Shown: one piece after another, positions 9,066-17,252 of the stretch | Layout of the letters: the number at the start of each line of letters is the position of its first letter | How positions within the stretch are numbered: position 1 is the first letter of the stretch | Source: an uncultured Clostridia bacterium | Lineage (GTDB): Bacteria > Bacillota > Clostridia > Christensenellales > DTU072 | Assembly (NCBI GenBank): GCA_946621465.1 | Contig: CAMOOO010000001.1 | Span: forward strand, 186,001-250,000 | Reading direction: 5' to 3' | DNA length: 64,000 nucleotides | Made by a program: the position numbers and the translations under genes | The notes under the pieces: generated by a model | The model's database searches: none | Told to the model about the DNA's origin: nothing | What the model saw: the letters and a program-made list of their open reading frames with translations, nothing else

Positions 9066-10496
9066 TTAAGCAAACATAGCGATCAAAACACCGGCGGCAA
9101 CTGCGCTACCGATAACACCCGCTACGTTCGGTCCCATAGCGTGCATAAGTAAATAGTTGTCCGGATCCTCTTTCCTGCCTACGTCGTGAGCAACACGTGC
9201 TGCCATAGGTACGGCGCTGACGCCGGCAGCCCCGATAAGCGGATTGATCTTTCCGCCAGACAGTTTTGACATCAATTTTCCGAGCAGCACTCCACCTGCC
9301 GTGCCGAAGCTGAATGCAATAACACCGAGCAGGATTATCAGTAGCGTTTGAACTTGCAGGAATACGGGAGCAAAAGCCTTCGTTCCTACCGTAACACCTA
9401 AGAATATGGTGATGATATTAATAAGTTCGTTCTCCGCAGTCTTAGCAAGTCTCGGAACAACGCCCGACTCACGGAACAAGTTACCGAGCATCAGCATGCC
9501 GAGTAGAGGCAGTGCCGAAGGAAGAATGATACCGACAACGGCGGAAACGACGAGCGGGAATATGATCTTCTCCTTTTTGGAAACCGGACGAAGTTGTTCC
9601 ATACGAATCAGACGTTCTTTTTTGGTGGTGAGCGCTTTCATAATGGGCGGTTGAATAACCGGAACCAAAGCCATATAGGAATAAGCCGCGATGGCAATAG
9701 CGCTGAGGAGTTCTTGATGTTCGCCATTATACATGGCTTTTGCCGCCATCTTTTGCGTCAAGTAGATTGCCGTAGGACCGTCTGCTCCACCGATAATAGC
9801 AATGGAAGACGCGGCGGCCTCGTTAAATCCGAAAAGTAGCGCCCCGGTAAAAGTCAAGAAGATACCCAGCTGTGCAGCAGCGCCGAGAAGTAAACTCTTA
9901 GGGTTAGCAAGGAGCGGACCAAAGTCAGTCATAACACCGATCCCCAAGAAAATCAGCGGCGGGAAGATGACCCAGTCGACGCCTTTATATAGGTAGTAAA
10001 TAAGTCCCTTATCGGCAATGATACCGTACGTACAACAGGTATCCTTATATTCGCCAATGGCTCCAAGTTTGTCCCAGTTATTTTTCATAAATTCTTTCAG
10101 ACCGGCAAGCGATGCATTGAGTGCTTCAGCGCTGGCATTGCTATATGTGAGATTAAAAGATTCACAAAGGTCTTTTAAAGTTCCTTGTGCGATGACTTTT
10201 CCTACTTCGTCGGTAAAAGTATAACCGCCCGTTCCGTAAAGAATGGAATATACACCGGGGATGTTAATAATCAGCATACCGAACGCAATGGAAAGGAGCA
10301 GCATCGGTTCGAATTTTTTGGCTATAGCAAGCCAAATCAAAAATCCTGCGATGATTAGCATGATAAAGAGTCCCCATATACCCAGGGTATACCCTTTCAT
10401 CAGATAGTATTCCGGCAGGTAAGTATTGAAACCTGTCGATTGCCAAAGGTTAGAGAATGCGCCGCCTATATCGGCTGCATTAAGTAATGCACTCAT
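9066..10496 (-). CDS. oadB: Na+-pumping decarboxylase beta subunit
   Basis: The integral membrane subunit decarboxylates carboxybiotin and pumps Na+ outward. Family signatures are GVMTDFGPLLANPKS, the IIGGADGPTAIYL loop and GAAGVSAVPMAARV. It has about ten membrane segments. At 476 residues it is longer than many OadB/MmdB proteins. An extra stretch of about 70 residues (roughly 85-160, Asn/Ser/Glu-rich) lies between the first segments and the conserved core. AAGGAGG lies six bases before the ATG. It is co-transcribed with oadG-BCCP upstream and oadA downstream. Confidence 0.9.
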   Translation of the reverse strand: MSALLNAADIGGAFSNLWQSTGFNTYLPEYYLMKGYTLGIWGLFIMLIIAGFLIWLAIAKKFEPMLLLSIAFGMLIINIPGVYSILYGTGGYTFTDEVGKVIAQGTLKDLCESFNLTYSNASAEALNASLAGLKEFMKNNWDKLGAIGEYKDTCCTYGIIADKGLIYYLYKGVDWVIFPPLIFLGIGVMTDFGPLLANPKSLLLGAAAQLGIFLTFTGALLFGFNEAAASSIAIIGGADGPTAIYLTQKMAAKAMYNGEHQELLSAIAIAAYSYMALVPVIQPPIMKALTTKKERLIRMEQLRPVSKKEKIIFPLVVSAVVGIILPSALPLLGMLMLGNLFRESGVVPRLAKTAENELINIITIFLGVTVGTKAFAPVFLQVQTLLIILLGVIAFSFGTAGGVLLGKLMSKLSGGKINPLIGAAGVSAVPMAARVAHDVGRKEDPDNYLLMHAMGPNVAGVIGSAVAAGVLIAMFA

Positions 10497-10507
10497 CTTT
10501 ACCCTCC

Positions 10508-11158
10508 TTATTGAATTTCGGCGATCAAATCACCGGTGTTGACTTTTGCACCTTCGCTGACGGTGGCGGTAAAGACGCCGCTTGCGGGGGATACGATATC
10601 GTTTTCCATTTTCATAGCTTCCAAAACGAAAATAACGTCCCCTTCTTTGACCTGCTTTCCATTCGCTACTGTAATTTTGAGAATGGTGCCGGGCATGGGG
10701 GCGTTTACCGTTTTTCCTTTTTCCGACGAACTTTGCGTGGGAGCAGGAGCCGTTTTTGTTGCCGACTCGGTTTCCATGGCCGTTTCAACGGCTACGCCAG
10801 AGGCTCTTGAGATGGATTTGATGATGACGACGTTGTCGTCTTTTTTGGTATAGTTCATTACGGCAGAACGGATGGCGTCGAGCGTATCCTCGTCAATAGG
10901 CTTCTCTTCGTTTGCCGGGACGACTTCCTTTTCTTTACTTTTGGGAGCGGCTTCCTCTGTGGATTTTTTGGATTTTTTTAACCGCGGAATCAATTTTTCC
11001 AATTCTTTCAGAATAACTCTGAGTAGAAAAATGGTCCCAATGAGTAATGCCAAAATGGCAAACGTCATACCTAAACCAATCAACGTGGTGATACCGCTGG
11101 TACCCCACCTATCAGCAAATGATAATTCTTCGCTGCCGATCATACTAACAAATGGCAT
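10508..11158 (-). CDS. oadG: OadG-like subunit fused to a biotin carrier domain
   Basis: The first ~30 residues lead into one membrane helix (GLGMTFAILALLIGTIFLLRV), as in OadG, the small subunit that holds the alpha and beta subunits together. A charged linker and a short helical part follow, then a C-terminal biotinyl domain with APMPGTILKI and EAMKMEND (K183 expected to be biotinylated). I moved the start to the ATG at 11158, which has GGGAGG six bases upstream, giving 216 residues; the frame extends further but without a ribosome site. It is the first gene of the operon, 40 bases from a strong promoter. The complex therefore has two biotin domains. Confidence 0.82.
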   Translation of the reverse strand: MPFVSMIGSEELSFADRWGTSGITTLIGLGMTFAILALLIGTIFLLRVILKELEKLIPRLKKSKKSTEEAAPKSKEKEVVPANEEKPIDEDTLDAIRSAVMNYTKKDDNVVIIKSISRASGVAVETAMETESATKTAPAPTQSSSEKGKTVNAPMPGTILKITVANGKQVKEGDVIFVLEAMKMENDIVSPASGVFTATVSEGAKVNTGDLIAEIQ

Positions 11159-11197
11159 GAATGACCTCCCTGCTCGCGTATGCGCGAAAACAAAAAC

Positions 11198-11226
11198 AGT
11201 ATACACTATTTTTTTTTATTAAGCAA
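11198..11226 (-). promoter_or_regulatory. Sigma-A promoter of the oad-cmk-ispH operon
   Basis: On the minus strand TTGCTT (11226-11221), a 17-base spacer, then TATACT (11203-11198). Transcription would start about 35 bases before the oadG start codon. Confidence 0.75.
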
Positions 11227-11233
11227 CAATTAA

Positions 11234-11263
11234 GAAAAAAAAAGAGAAGAATTTTTCTTCTCT
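11234..11263 (-). terminator. Intrinsic terminator after rluB
   Basis: On the minus strand AGAGAAG and CTTCTCT form a stem followed by a run of T. It separates rluB from the oad promoter. Confidence 0.8.
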
Positions 11264-11270
11264 AAAAAAA

Positions 11271-11987
11271 TTATTTTGCAATACCTTTTAAATGGGCGAC
11301 TTCTTTATCTGTCAGATACCTGTATGTACCTCGTGTCAGTCCGCCTAATCGTAAGTCGCCGATCTTTATTCTCTTCAAAAATACCACTGTTTTCCCCATT
11401 GTTTCGAACATACGGTGTATTTGGCGGTTTTTTCCTTCGTAAATGGTAATTTCCATTTTGGTGAACTTCTCATCCGTCTCTTTTACCGATAGTTTGCATT
11501 TTTTTAATTTAATACCGTCGATTGTCATGCCGTTACGCATGGTGGCAAGTTCGCTTTCGGTAATAGAACCTTCTATCTTTACGGAATAGGTTTTGGGTAC
11601 TTCAGACGACGGTTGGGTTAATAAATTGGCAAGGTCTCCGTCGTTTGTCAGGAGCAAAATTCCTTCCGTATCATAATCCAATCGACCTATGGGATACACC
11701 CTTTTATTCTCGAAGTCAGGCAGGTAATCCATTACCGTTTTTCTGCCTTTATCGTCTTTTACAGTGCAAACACAACCCTTGGGTTTATGAAACATAATAT
11801 AAGTATTTCTGCCAACGGGAACGATTTTTTGTCCGTTTACGGTAACTGTATCGTTGTCCTCGTTTATTTCCGTAGCCAGATCTTTGACTGTTTTGCCGTT
11901 GACCTTTACTTTGCCGGACGTTATGTACTCTTCCGCTCCTCTTCGGGAACAAAGCCCCGAAGAAGCAATATATCTGTTAATTCTCAT
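11271..11987 (-). CDS. rluB: 23S rRNA pseudouridine synthase, RluB type
   Basis: An N-terminal S4 RNA-binding domain (residues 1-60, RINRYIASSGLCSRRGAEEYI) is followed by the RsuA/RluB catalytic domain. The catalytic aspartate is D104 in GRLDYDTEG, and the C-terminal EGKNRQIHRMFE motif is present. The enzyme isomerises a uridine in 23S rRNA helix 80 (U2605 in E. coli). Its length of 238 residues is normal. GGGAG precedes the ATG. It sits at the end of the scpAB-gerW string, a conserved clostridial order. Confidence 0.92.
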   Translation of the reverse strand: MRINRYIASSGLCSRRGAEEYITSGKVKVNGKTVKDLATEINEDNDTVTVNGQKIVPVGRNTYIMFHKPKGCVCTVKDDKGRKTVMDYLPDFENKRVYPIGRLDYDTEGILLLTNDGDLANLLTQPSSEVPKTYSVKIEGSITESELATMRNGMTIDGIKLKKCKLSVKETDEKFTKMEITIYEGKNRQIHRMFETMGKTVVFLKRIKIGDLRLGGLTRGTYRYLTDKEVAHLKGIAK

Positions 11988-12040
11988 TTTTTCTCCCGAC
12001 CTTTTTTGTCTATTTTATCAAAAGCAAGGTAAAAAAGCAA

Positions 12041-12877
12041 TTAATTACCATTGGATTTTTCCAAAGCATTAAAGCCGTAATCCATATATTGTTTACAAAC
12101 GTTAAACATATCAGGTACGTTCAGAACGGCGGAAACAAGCTGAACGCCTTTTCTCTCGGCGGATGCGACCAGACACCGCCCGGCGTTACACGTGTATCCT
12201 GTTTTAATTCCGTTCCCCCCGTCATATTCAAAGAGTATCTTGTTTTTGTTTGTAATTGTTCGTTTGGATTGCTCATCCCCTATTGTGGTGACCTTTGTCG
12301 ATACTATCTCTCTAAAAAGGGTATTTTTCATGGCAATGCACCCTAATTTACATAAATCATAACAGCTGGTGTAGTGGTCTTTATCGTGAAGCCCATGCGG
12401 ATTGACGTAATGTGTGTTATTAAGGCATAAGCTTTTTGCGCGCGTATTCATCATTTCCGCAAAGTTTTCGATACTTCCGCCAAGATGTAGTGCCAGCGCC
12501 ACGGCGCAATCGTTTCCGCTACGCATCATCAGTCCGTATAACAATTCTTTAACGGTCAAAGATTCCCCTTCCTTTAAATAAAGAGAACTACCCTCTATCC
12601 CGACCGCTTCTTTGGGAATAACGATCACTTCTTCCGGTTGGCAATTTTCGCAAATCAATAGAGCAGTCATGATTTTTGTCGTGCTTGCCATGGGTAATCT
12701 TACGTTATAGTTTTCGCCTTTTATGATTTCTAAGGTATCCGCACGCATAACGATTGAGGCAGAATGGATTCCTTGTCCTTCGGCTTTAAATTGAGAACAA
12801 GGTACTGTCAGTGCAAATATCAACAATAGAGCAATCAGGATAAATAATCCACAACCTTTTGCAAGACCTCTGTCCAT
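12041..12877 (-). CDS. D-alanyl-D-alanine carboxypeptidase, short form (peptidase S11)
   Basis: This is a penicillin-binding D,D-carboxypeptidase of the DacB/DacF type, trimming D-Ala from peptidoglycan stem peptides outside the membrane. An N-terminal signal/anchor helix covers residues 9-26. All three active-site motifs are present: STTK (65-68), SGN (120-122) and KTG (225-227). At 278 residues it lacks the C-terminal beta domain seen in PBP5. It overlaps gerW by 43 bases, and in Clostridia this position next to scpAB and gerW is common, suggesting a role in spore cortex or sporulation-stage wall remodelling (inference). Confidence 0.9.
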   Translation of the reverse strand: MDRGLAKGCGLFILIALLLIFALTVPCSQFKAEGQGIHSASIVMRADTLEIIKGENYNVRLPMASTTKIMTALLICENCQPEEVIVIPKEAVGIEGSSLYLKEGESLTVKELLYGLMMRSGNDCAVALALHLGGSIENFAEMMNTRAKSLCLNNTHYVNPHGLHDKDHYTSCYDLCKLGCIAMKNTLFREIVSTKVTTIGDEQSKRTITNKNKILFEYDGGNGIKTGYTCNAGRCLVASAERKGVQLVSAVLNVPDMFNVCKQYMDYGFNALEKSNGN

Positions 12878-13164
12878 GGTTCCGTTCCCTCCGTTTTGAC
12901 GTATTTTATTCCCGATTGCGCAATGATTAAAAACCCAATCGGATAGATATTAGCTCCGCCGCCCACGCCGCCTATCGGTAGTTCCTTACTCTTTATGGAT
13001 TTACCCTCAGCCTCTCCTCCGCCGCTGGCAAAACCGATTGTCATTTTTGTTATGGGAAGGATAGTGGCATTACCGGCGCAGATCGGTTCGCCTATCACTC
13101 TATTGACGTCCAGAACGCTTTTCACGCTCCCTACCGCCTCTTTTAATAATGATGTGATTTCCAT
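12835..13164 (-). CDS. gerW: Sporulation protein GerW (YtfJ family)
   Basis: A 109-residue YtfJ/GerW family protein with the hallmark glycine-rich core (GFASGGGEAEG, GVGGGANIYP) and the GEPICAGNATILPI segment. In Bacillus subtilis GerW is a sigma-F-dependent forespore protein needed for GerA-type germination. Its length matches the family. GAGGAG precedes the ATG. It lies between the ytfI-like gene and the carboxypeptidase, the same order as in Bacillus and Clostridium (scpA-scpB-ytfI-ytfJ). Confidence 0.9.
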   Translation of the reverse strand: MEITSLLKEAVGSVKSVLDVNRVIGEPICAGNATILPITKMTIGFASGGGEAEGKSIKSKELPIGGVGGGANIYPIGFLIIAQSGIKYVKTEGTEPWTEVLQKVVDYLS

Positions 13165-13641
13165 TTAATTTTCTCCTCTTTTCTTTAGTGTTTGCTTTAT
13201 TAAAGGAATTATGTTGAAAATGGTGAAAGTCATCTTTGCAGATATTTCCATATAAAATCTTTCTCCATCAAACAGATGAATATTTACCGGCAGAATACCG
13301 TTTATTACGCGTAGAGTAGATAAAAAGACGTATAGGTCACCCCATTCGGGTGGTAACACAAAATAAAGGTTAATATCTTGAAACGTATACGATAAGAAAC
13401 CGGGTACCCCTTTAATTATTGATAATGGAAGTTTTTTATCAATATATATTTGTTTTTGTTTCGTGCTTTTTTTGTTGTCTGTTTGCTTTTGATCTCCATC
13501 TATAAGTTTACGGAATATGGAAAAGCGAATGAGAATGACTATGGTATCGGAATGGTTATCGTAATATCCGGTGGCGGTAAAGGTCAACGGAAAGGTAAAA
13601 AGAAAAATAGAGAACAAAAAGGCAATAAAAAAAAATACCAT
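13165..13641 (-). CDS. YtfI-like (DUF2953) protein
   Basis: A 158-residue protein with an N-terminal hydrophobic segment (1-24), a polar middle part and a less hydrophobic C-terminal half. The position between scpB and gerW is where Bacillus carries ytfI (DUF2953), and the general build agrees, but sequence likeness is weak by eye. No function is known. The ATG at 13641 has no clear ribosome site; it lies 47 bases after scpB. Confidence 0.6.
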   Translation of the reverse strand: MVFFFIAFLFSIFLFTFPLTFTATGYYDNHSDTIVILIRFSIFRKLIDGDQKQTDNKKSTKQKQIYIDKKLPLSIIKGVPGFLSYTFQDINLYFVLPPEWGDLYVFLSTLRVINGILPVNIHLFDGERFYMEISAKMTFTIFNIIPLIKQTLKKRGEN

Positions 13642-13688
13642 TGCAACGAATAGTATTTTTCTTTTTACTTGAATTATTCCGGGCTTAC

Positions 13689-14432
13689 TTAGTTTTCCGT
13701 AACGTCTTCGCCTGTGGACGGCTCTTCGTCCGATGTAGTTGTATCAGTAGCGGCAACTTCCGATTGTACGTCAACAATTTCTTCGCCCTCTAAAAAGTCC
13801 GGAGTTTCCTCGTCCAATTCGCCAAAGAATTCATCATCCATATCTCCGGAATAGAGAGAGCTGTTCTTGATTTCATAGATGGTATTTCCGGAATGATTGA
13901 ATTTACCGCTCTCTTCGATATTTTGCATCAATTCGTCATACGCAGGCAGATCAGCAAGGGATTTTAATTGGAAACGTTTTAAGAAGTTATCGGTAGTGCC
14001 ATAGAGAGAGGGCCGTCCCAGTGTTTCTTTTCTGGCTTTAACTTCGATAAGTTCCGCTTTCATTAAAATACCGATAGCGTAGTCACTGCTGACGCCGCCG
14101 CGGACTTCTTCTATCTCCATTTTGGTGATCGGCTGCCTATATGCGATGATAGCCAGTGTCTGTAATACCGTTTGACTAAGTCTGCGCTCTTTTATGGGTA
14201 TAAGAATATCGGCAAGAATATCGCTGTATTTCGGATTTGTTTGAAATTGGAAGGTGTTATTATATTCGATGAGAATGATGCCGTTATCGCCGGAATACTT
14301 CTCCCTCACTTCGTTTAATGCTTGCTTGATCTCTTTTTCGGTATAGTCTCCCCCGAAAAAGTTTTTCATAGCGTCATATGTAACGCCGGTGGCGGCTGCG
14401 AATATCAGCCCCTCAATTATATTCGTCAACAT
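13689..14432 (-). CDS. scpB: Segregation and condensation protein B
   Basis: ScpB is a winged-helix kite protein that dimerises and binds ScpA in the SMC condensin complex, which compacts and separates chromosomes. Typical motifs are QTLAIIAYRQPITKMEIEEVRGG and GRPSLYGTTDNFL. The first ~180 residues match the family. The extra ~60-residue C-terminal tail is acidic (many Glu, Asp and Thr) and not part of the fold. The start lies inside the end of scpA (20-base overlap). Confidence 0.93.
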   Translation of the reverse strand: MLTNIIEGLIFAAATGVTYDAMKNFFGGDYTEKEIKQALNEVREKYSGDNGIILIEYNNTFQFQTNPKYSDILADILIPIKERRLSQTVLQTLAIIAYRQPITKMEIEEVRGGVSSDYAIGILMKAELIEVKARKETLGRPSLYGTTDNFLKRFQLKSLADLPAYDELMQNIEESGKFNHSGNTIYEIKNSSLYSGDMDDEFFGELDEETPDFLEGEEIVDVQSEVAATDTTTSDEEPSTGEDVTEN

Positions 14433-15222
14433 CTTCTCTTAATTCCTCTTCTTTCAGTTGTTTATCGTTTTCCTCGTTATGAACGAGCATTATGTCTCCG
14501 TGGTATTCCCCTTGCTGCGCCATAGCAATCTGTTTTTTGACTAATATAAGTACGGCAAGGAAGACGTTCAGAAGTTCCGAGCGGGTATTGATACCGGTAA
14601 AAAGAGAGAAAAAGCTGATTTTCTTCTTTGATCTTAGGTCGTCGGATAGTTCGATAACCTTATCGGATACGCTGAACGTTTCTTTTTCTATGGTTTGCTC
14701 TTGCGGCGCCTTATCTATAAATTCCGTTTTTTCGATAACCAGCATGTAGGCGTCGAGTAGTTTGTTCAGGTCAATGGCCTTTACGATTAGTTTATAATCG
14801 TCTTTGTCGTATTTCGGTTCGTTATAGAAAACATTGGTTACTTCCATCGGACGTAATTTTTCCGGAGTGGACAATAAAAGTTCTTTTTGCACGTCGGAAA
14901 TAATTTGTTCGGCGGTCTCCTCGATTTCCAATTGATAGGGGTCGTCTTCCGGTATCGGCATCATCCTGGCCGATTTAATCTCGATGAGAATGGCAGCCAT
15001 AACGATAAAGTGAGAAACGTATTCGTAATCCAATTCTTCCATAGCTTTCATCGTTTCGACGTAATGGACGTATTGAGTGGTAATATCACTGACAAAGATA
15101 TCCATAATGTCGATCTTCGATTCGCGGACCATTTTGACGAGCAAATCTATAGGACCGTCAAAATCCTGATTATCGAGATGATATCGCACGTCTTCTACGG
15201 TACTATTCAAATAAGAAGCCAT
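14413..15222 (-). CDS. scpA: Segregation and condensation protein A
   Basis: ScpA is the kleisin of the bacterial SMC complex, bridging the SMC heads and binding ScpB. The N-terminal motif FDGPIDLLVKMVRESKIDI is diagnostic, followed by FIVMAAILIEIKSARMMP. The C-terminal winged helix and an acidic tail complete 269 residues. A GGGGGGTAAA ribosome site joins it almost directly to the stop of the upstream site-2 protease gene (1-base gap), so they form one operon. Confidence 0.93.
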   Translation of the reverse strand: MASYLNSTVEDVRYHLDNQDFDGPIDLLVKMVRESKIDIMDIFVSDITTQYVHYVETMKAMEELDYEYVSHFIVMAAILIEIKSARMMPIPEDDPYQLEIEETAEQIISDVQKELLLSTPEKLRPMEVTNVFYNEPKYDKDDYKLIVKAIDLNKLLDAYMLVIEKTEFIDKAPQEQTIEKETFSVSDKVIELSDDLRSKKKISFFSLFTGINTRSELLNVFLAVLILVKKQIAMAQQGEYHGDIMLVHNEENDKQLKEEELREDVDEYN

Positions 15223-15223
15223 T

Positions 15224-15925
15224 TTACCCCCCTATCACCAAATCGATCAATCTGATCGCCAGACGTTGAACCTGGTAAAAAACGCTGTATTGTTCCAACC
15301 CGACTCTCGAAAGGACGAAGCAAACGCCCAGGATTGCTATCAGACATATATTGCCGTATTTGTACATAAAAGTGGAAAAACCATTTGCCGGAGGCAGCAG
15401 ACTGTCAACCAATCTGAACCCATCTAGCGGACAAATGGGTAAAATATTAAAAAAGGCCAACATTATGTTCAAAATCACCATGTATTCAAAAAAATACAGA
15501 AACAAGTAGCCGAGCAATCGAATAGCGCTACTAACCATGCAGAGAGCGACAAGGTACGGATATAAGAAATAAAGCAGAAGTAAGGCGATCCCTGCGAGTA
15601 GCAGATTGGAAATAACGCCTGCAATAGAAACCAAAATGATCCCGCTTTTTCTATTTTTAAAGTTATTTGGATTGATTGGAACGGGTTTTGCCCAGCCGAA
15701 ACCGACGAGCAACATCAGAAGTAATCCTGCATAGTCGAAATGAGCTAAGGGATTAAAAGTTAAACGTCCTCTTTTTTTAGCGGTATCATCGCCGCACTTC
15801 AGTGCGACAAAGCCATGCGCATTTTCATGCACAACCATAGAAAACACGACTGCGGATATCAAAGCGACTGCTAAAATAAGAATAATCGGTAAAGAATACC
15901 CGCTGGTAAAAAGTGAAATTAACAT
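15224..15925 (-). CDS. Site-2 protease family (M50) membrane metalloprotease
   Basis: A 233-residue polytopic M50 peptidase. The zinc motif HENAH is at residues 34-38 in the second membrane segment, and the second metal ligand is in CPLDGFRLVDS. NPLAHFD and the GWAKPVP segment are family hallmarks (YwhC/Rv-type S2P without PDZ). Substrate unknown. The ATG has no Shine-Dalgarno site and lies at about +3 of a perfect sigma-A promoter, so the mRNA is probably leaderless. It heads the M50-scpA-scpB-gerW string. Confidence 0.88.
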   Translation of the reverse strand: MLISLFTSGYSLPIILILAVALISAVVFSMVVHENAHGFVALKCGDDTAKKRGRLTFNPLAHFDYAGLLLMLLVGFGWAKPVPINPNNFKNRKSGIILVSIAGVISNLLLAGIALLLLYFLYPYLVALCMVSSAIRLLGYLFLYFFEYMVILNIMLAFFNILPICPLDGFRLVDSLLPPANGFSTFMYKYGNICLIAILGVCFVLSRVGLEQYSVFYQVQRLAIRLIDLVIGG

Positions 15926-15932
15926 GTGATAA

Positions 15933-15961
15933 ATAATATATTATTTTGTAGGAAAAGTCAA
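15933..15961 (-). promoter_or_regulatory. Sigma-A promoter giving a leaderless M50-scpAB mRNA
   Basis: On the minus strand TTGACT (15961-15956), a 17-base spacer, TATTAT (15938-15933). The predicted start point is near 15927, two bases before the ATG. Confidence 0.75.
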
Positions 15962-15980
15962 GGCGTTTAAATGTGTTTAC

Positions 15981-16012
15981 TAAAGGAGCGACTTTTTAAC
16001 AGTCGCCCCTTA
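15981..16012 (-). terminator. Probable intrinsic terminator after the second D,D-carboxypeptidase
   Basis: On the minus strand GGGGCGACT and AGTCGCTCC form a stem, with a weak T tract. It lies just past the stop codon at 16020. Confidence 0.6.
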
Positions 16013-16019
16013 TGAAAAG

Positions 16020-17204
16020 TTAGTCTTTAATAATTTTCCAGTGGTCGATTACGTGCCTGAAATTATCGGCAAAATTCTTTTTTTCTACATTATTTGACGG
16101 ATAAAGGGAAGAAAAAGCGATTTCCTGCCCACTTTCGGACAGTAAGGACACTTTCCCGATCGGCGAATTTTGAGAAAGAGGCGCAAGTAAATTGTCAAAG
16201 AACGTGACAGAAAGAGAGTAATTTTCCAATTCGCCTCTTTTTCCGAAAACGCAAATATCGTTTTCGCATATTGCTTCTTCGATATTGCTTTTACCATTAT
16301 CAATGACAATTTCGCACGGGATTTTGTCTCCTTTTTTCAGAAAGACTCGCGTTTCGTATTCACTGAAAGCGGAGGAAAAGTTTTCGCTGACTTTTCGGAA
16401 TCTTGTTTTACTATCCGGACATCCCAGAACGGTGACAATAACTCTAGTATCTCCTTTTTTTGCCGATGCGCTAAGGCAAAACATCGCTTCATTCGTAAAA
16501 CCGGTTTTACCTGCATCGCAACCGGCATAGGCACGGATCAGTTTATTGGTGTTGACCATCTGCGTTTTTCTTCCGTCCGGATGGATATAGTCTTCCAAAG
16601 TAATTTTTGTATAATCGTAGTACTTTGGATGCGTCAACAATTCACGCATCATAATGGATACGTCTTTTGCGGTAGAATACTGTTCTCCGGAGTCAGGTAG
16701 TCCCGTAGCGTTGCAAAATAGCGTATTATTCATACCTAATTCCTTTGCTTTTTTGTTCATTTTATTGACAAATTCATCATTGCTACCAGAAATTCTCTCT
16801 CCTAAAGCAACGGCTGCATCGTTTGCACTACAAACGGTTACCCCTTTCAATAAGTCTGTTACGGGATATTGTTTTCCTGCGTCTAAAAATAATTGCGATC
16901 CGCCCATGCCGGCGGCGTAATCGGATACGAGTACTTTTTCATCCAAAGTAAGTCTATTTGCATCGATTTCTTCAAAAGCGAGCAATAAAGTCATTATTTT
17001 TACCATGCTGGCGATAGGATATCTTTCATTTTCGTTTTCCTGTTTAATGACGGTGCCGGTATTGTAATCCATGACGTATAAAGCTCGATAATCATTAGCG
17101 GCATAGCATCCTTTATTCTTAGGAATAAAAAGGAACAAACCGATTATAATCGAAAAGATCATGGTGATCGATGCCAATAAAGTAAACTTTTTGTAATTGT
17201 TCAT
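16020..17204 (-). CDS. D-alanyl-D-alanine carboxypeptidase (DacA/DacF type)
   Basis: A full-length S11 carboxypeptidase of 394 residues with an N-terminal signal/anchor helix (8-27). Active-site motifs are SMVK (66-69), SAND (126-129, in place of the usual SGN) and KTG (233-235). The C-terminal ~110 residues form the beta-rich PBP5_C domain. It trims D-Ala from cell-wall peptides outside the membrane. AAAGGAG supports the start. It lies close to spoIVB, consistent with a dacF-like sporulation role, but this is not proven. Confidence 0.9.
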   Translation of the reverse strand: MNNYKKFTLLASITMIFSIIIGLFLFIPKNKGCYAANDYRALYVMDYNTGTVIKQENENERYPIASMVKIMTLLLAFEEIDANRLTLDEKVLVSDYAAGMGGSQLFLDAGKQYPVTDLLKGVTVCSANDAAVALGERISGSNDEFVNKMNKKAKELGMNNTLFCNATGLPDSGEQYSTAKDVSIMMRELLTHPKYYDYTKITLEDYIHPDGRKTQMVNTNKLIRAYAGCDAGKTGFTNEAMFCLSASAKKGDTRVIVTVLGCPDSKTRFRKVSENFSSAFSEYETRVFLKKGDKIPCEIVIDNGKSNIEEAICENDICVFGKRGELENYSLSVTFFDNLLAPLSQNSPIGKVSLLSESGQEIAFSSLYPSNNVEKKNFADNFRHVIDHWKIIKD

Positions 17205-17252
17205 TTTGCAATCTCCTTTGGAGTTAGTATGGAGAAAAATGAAGAAAATATC

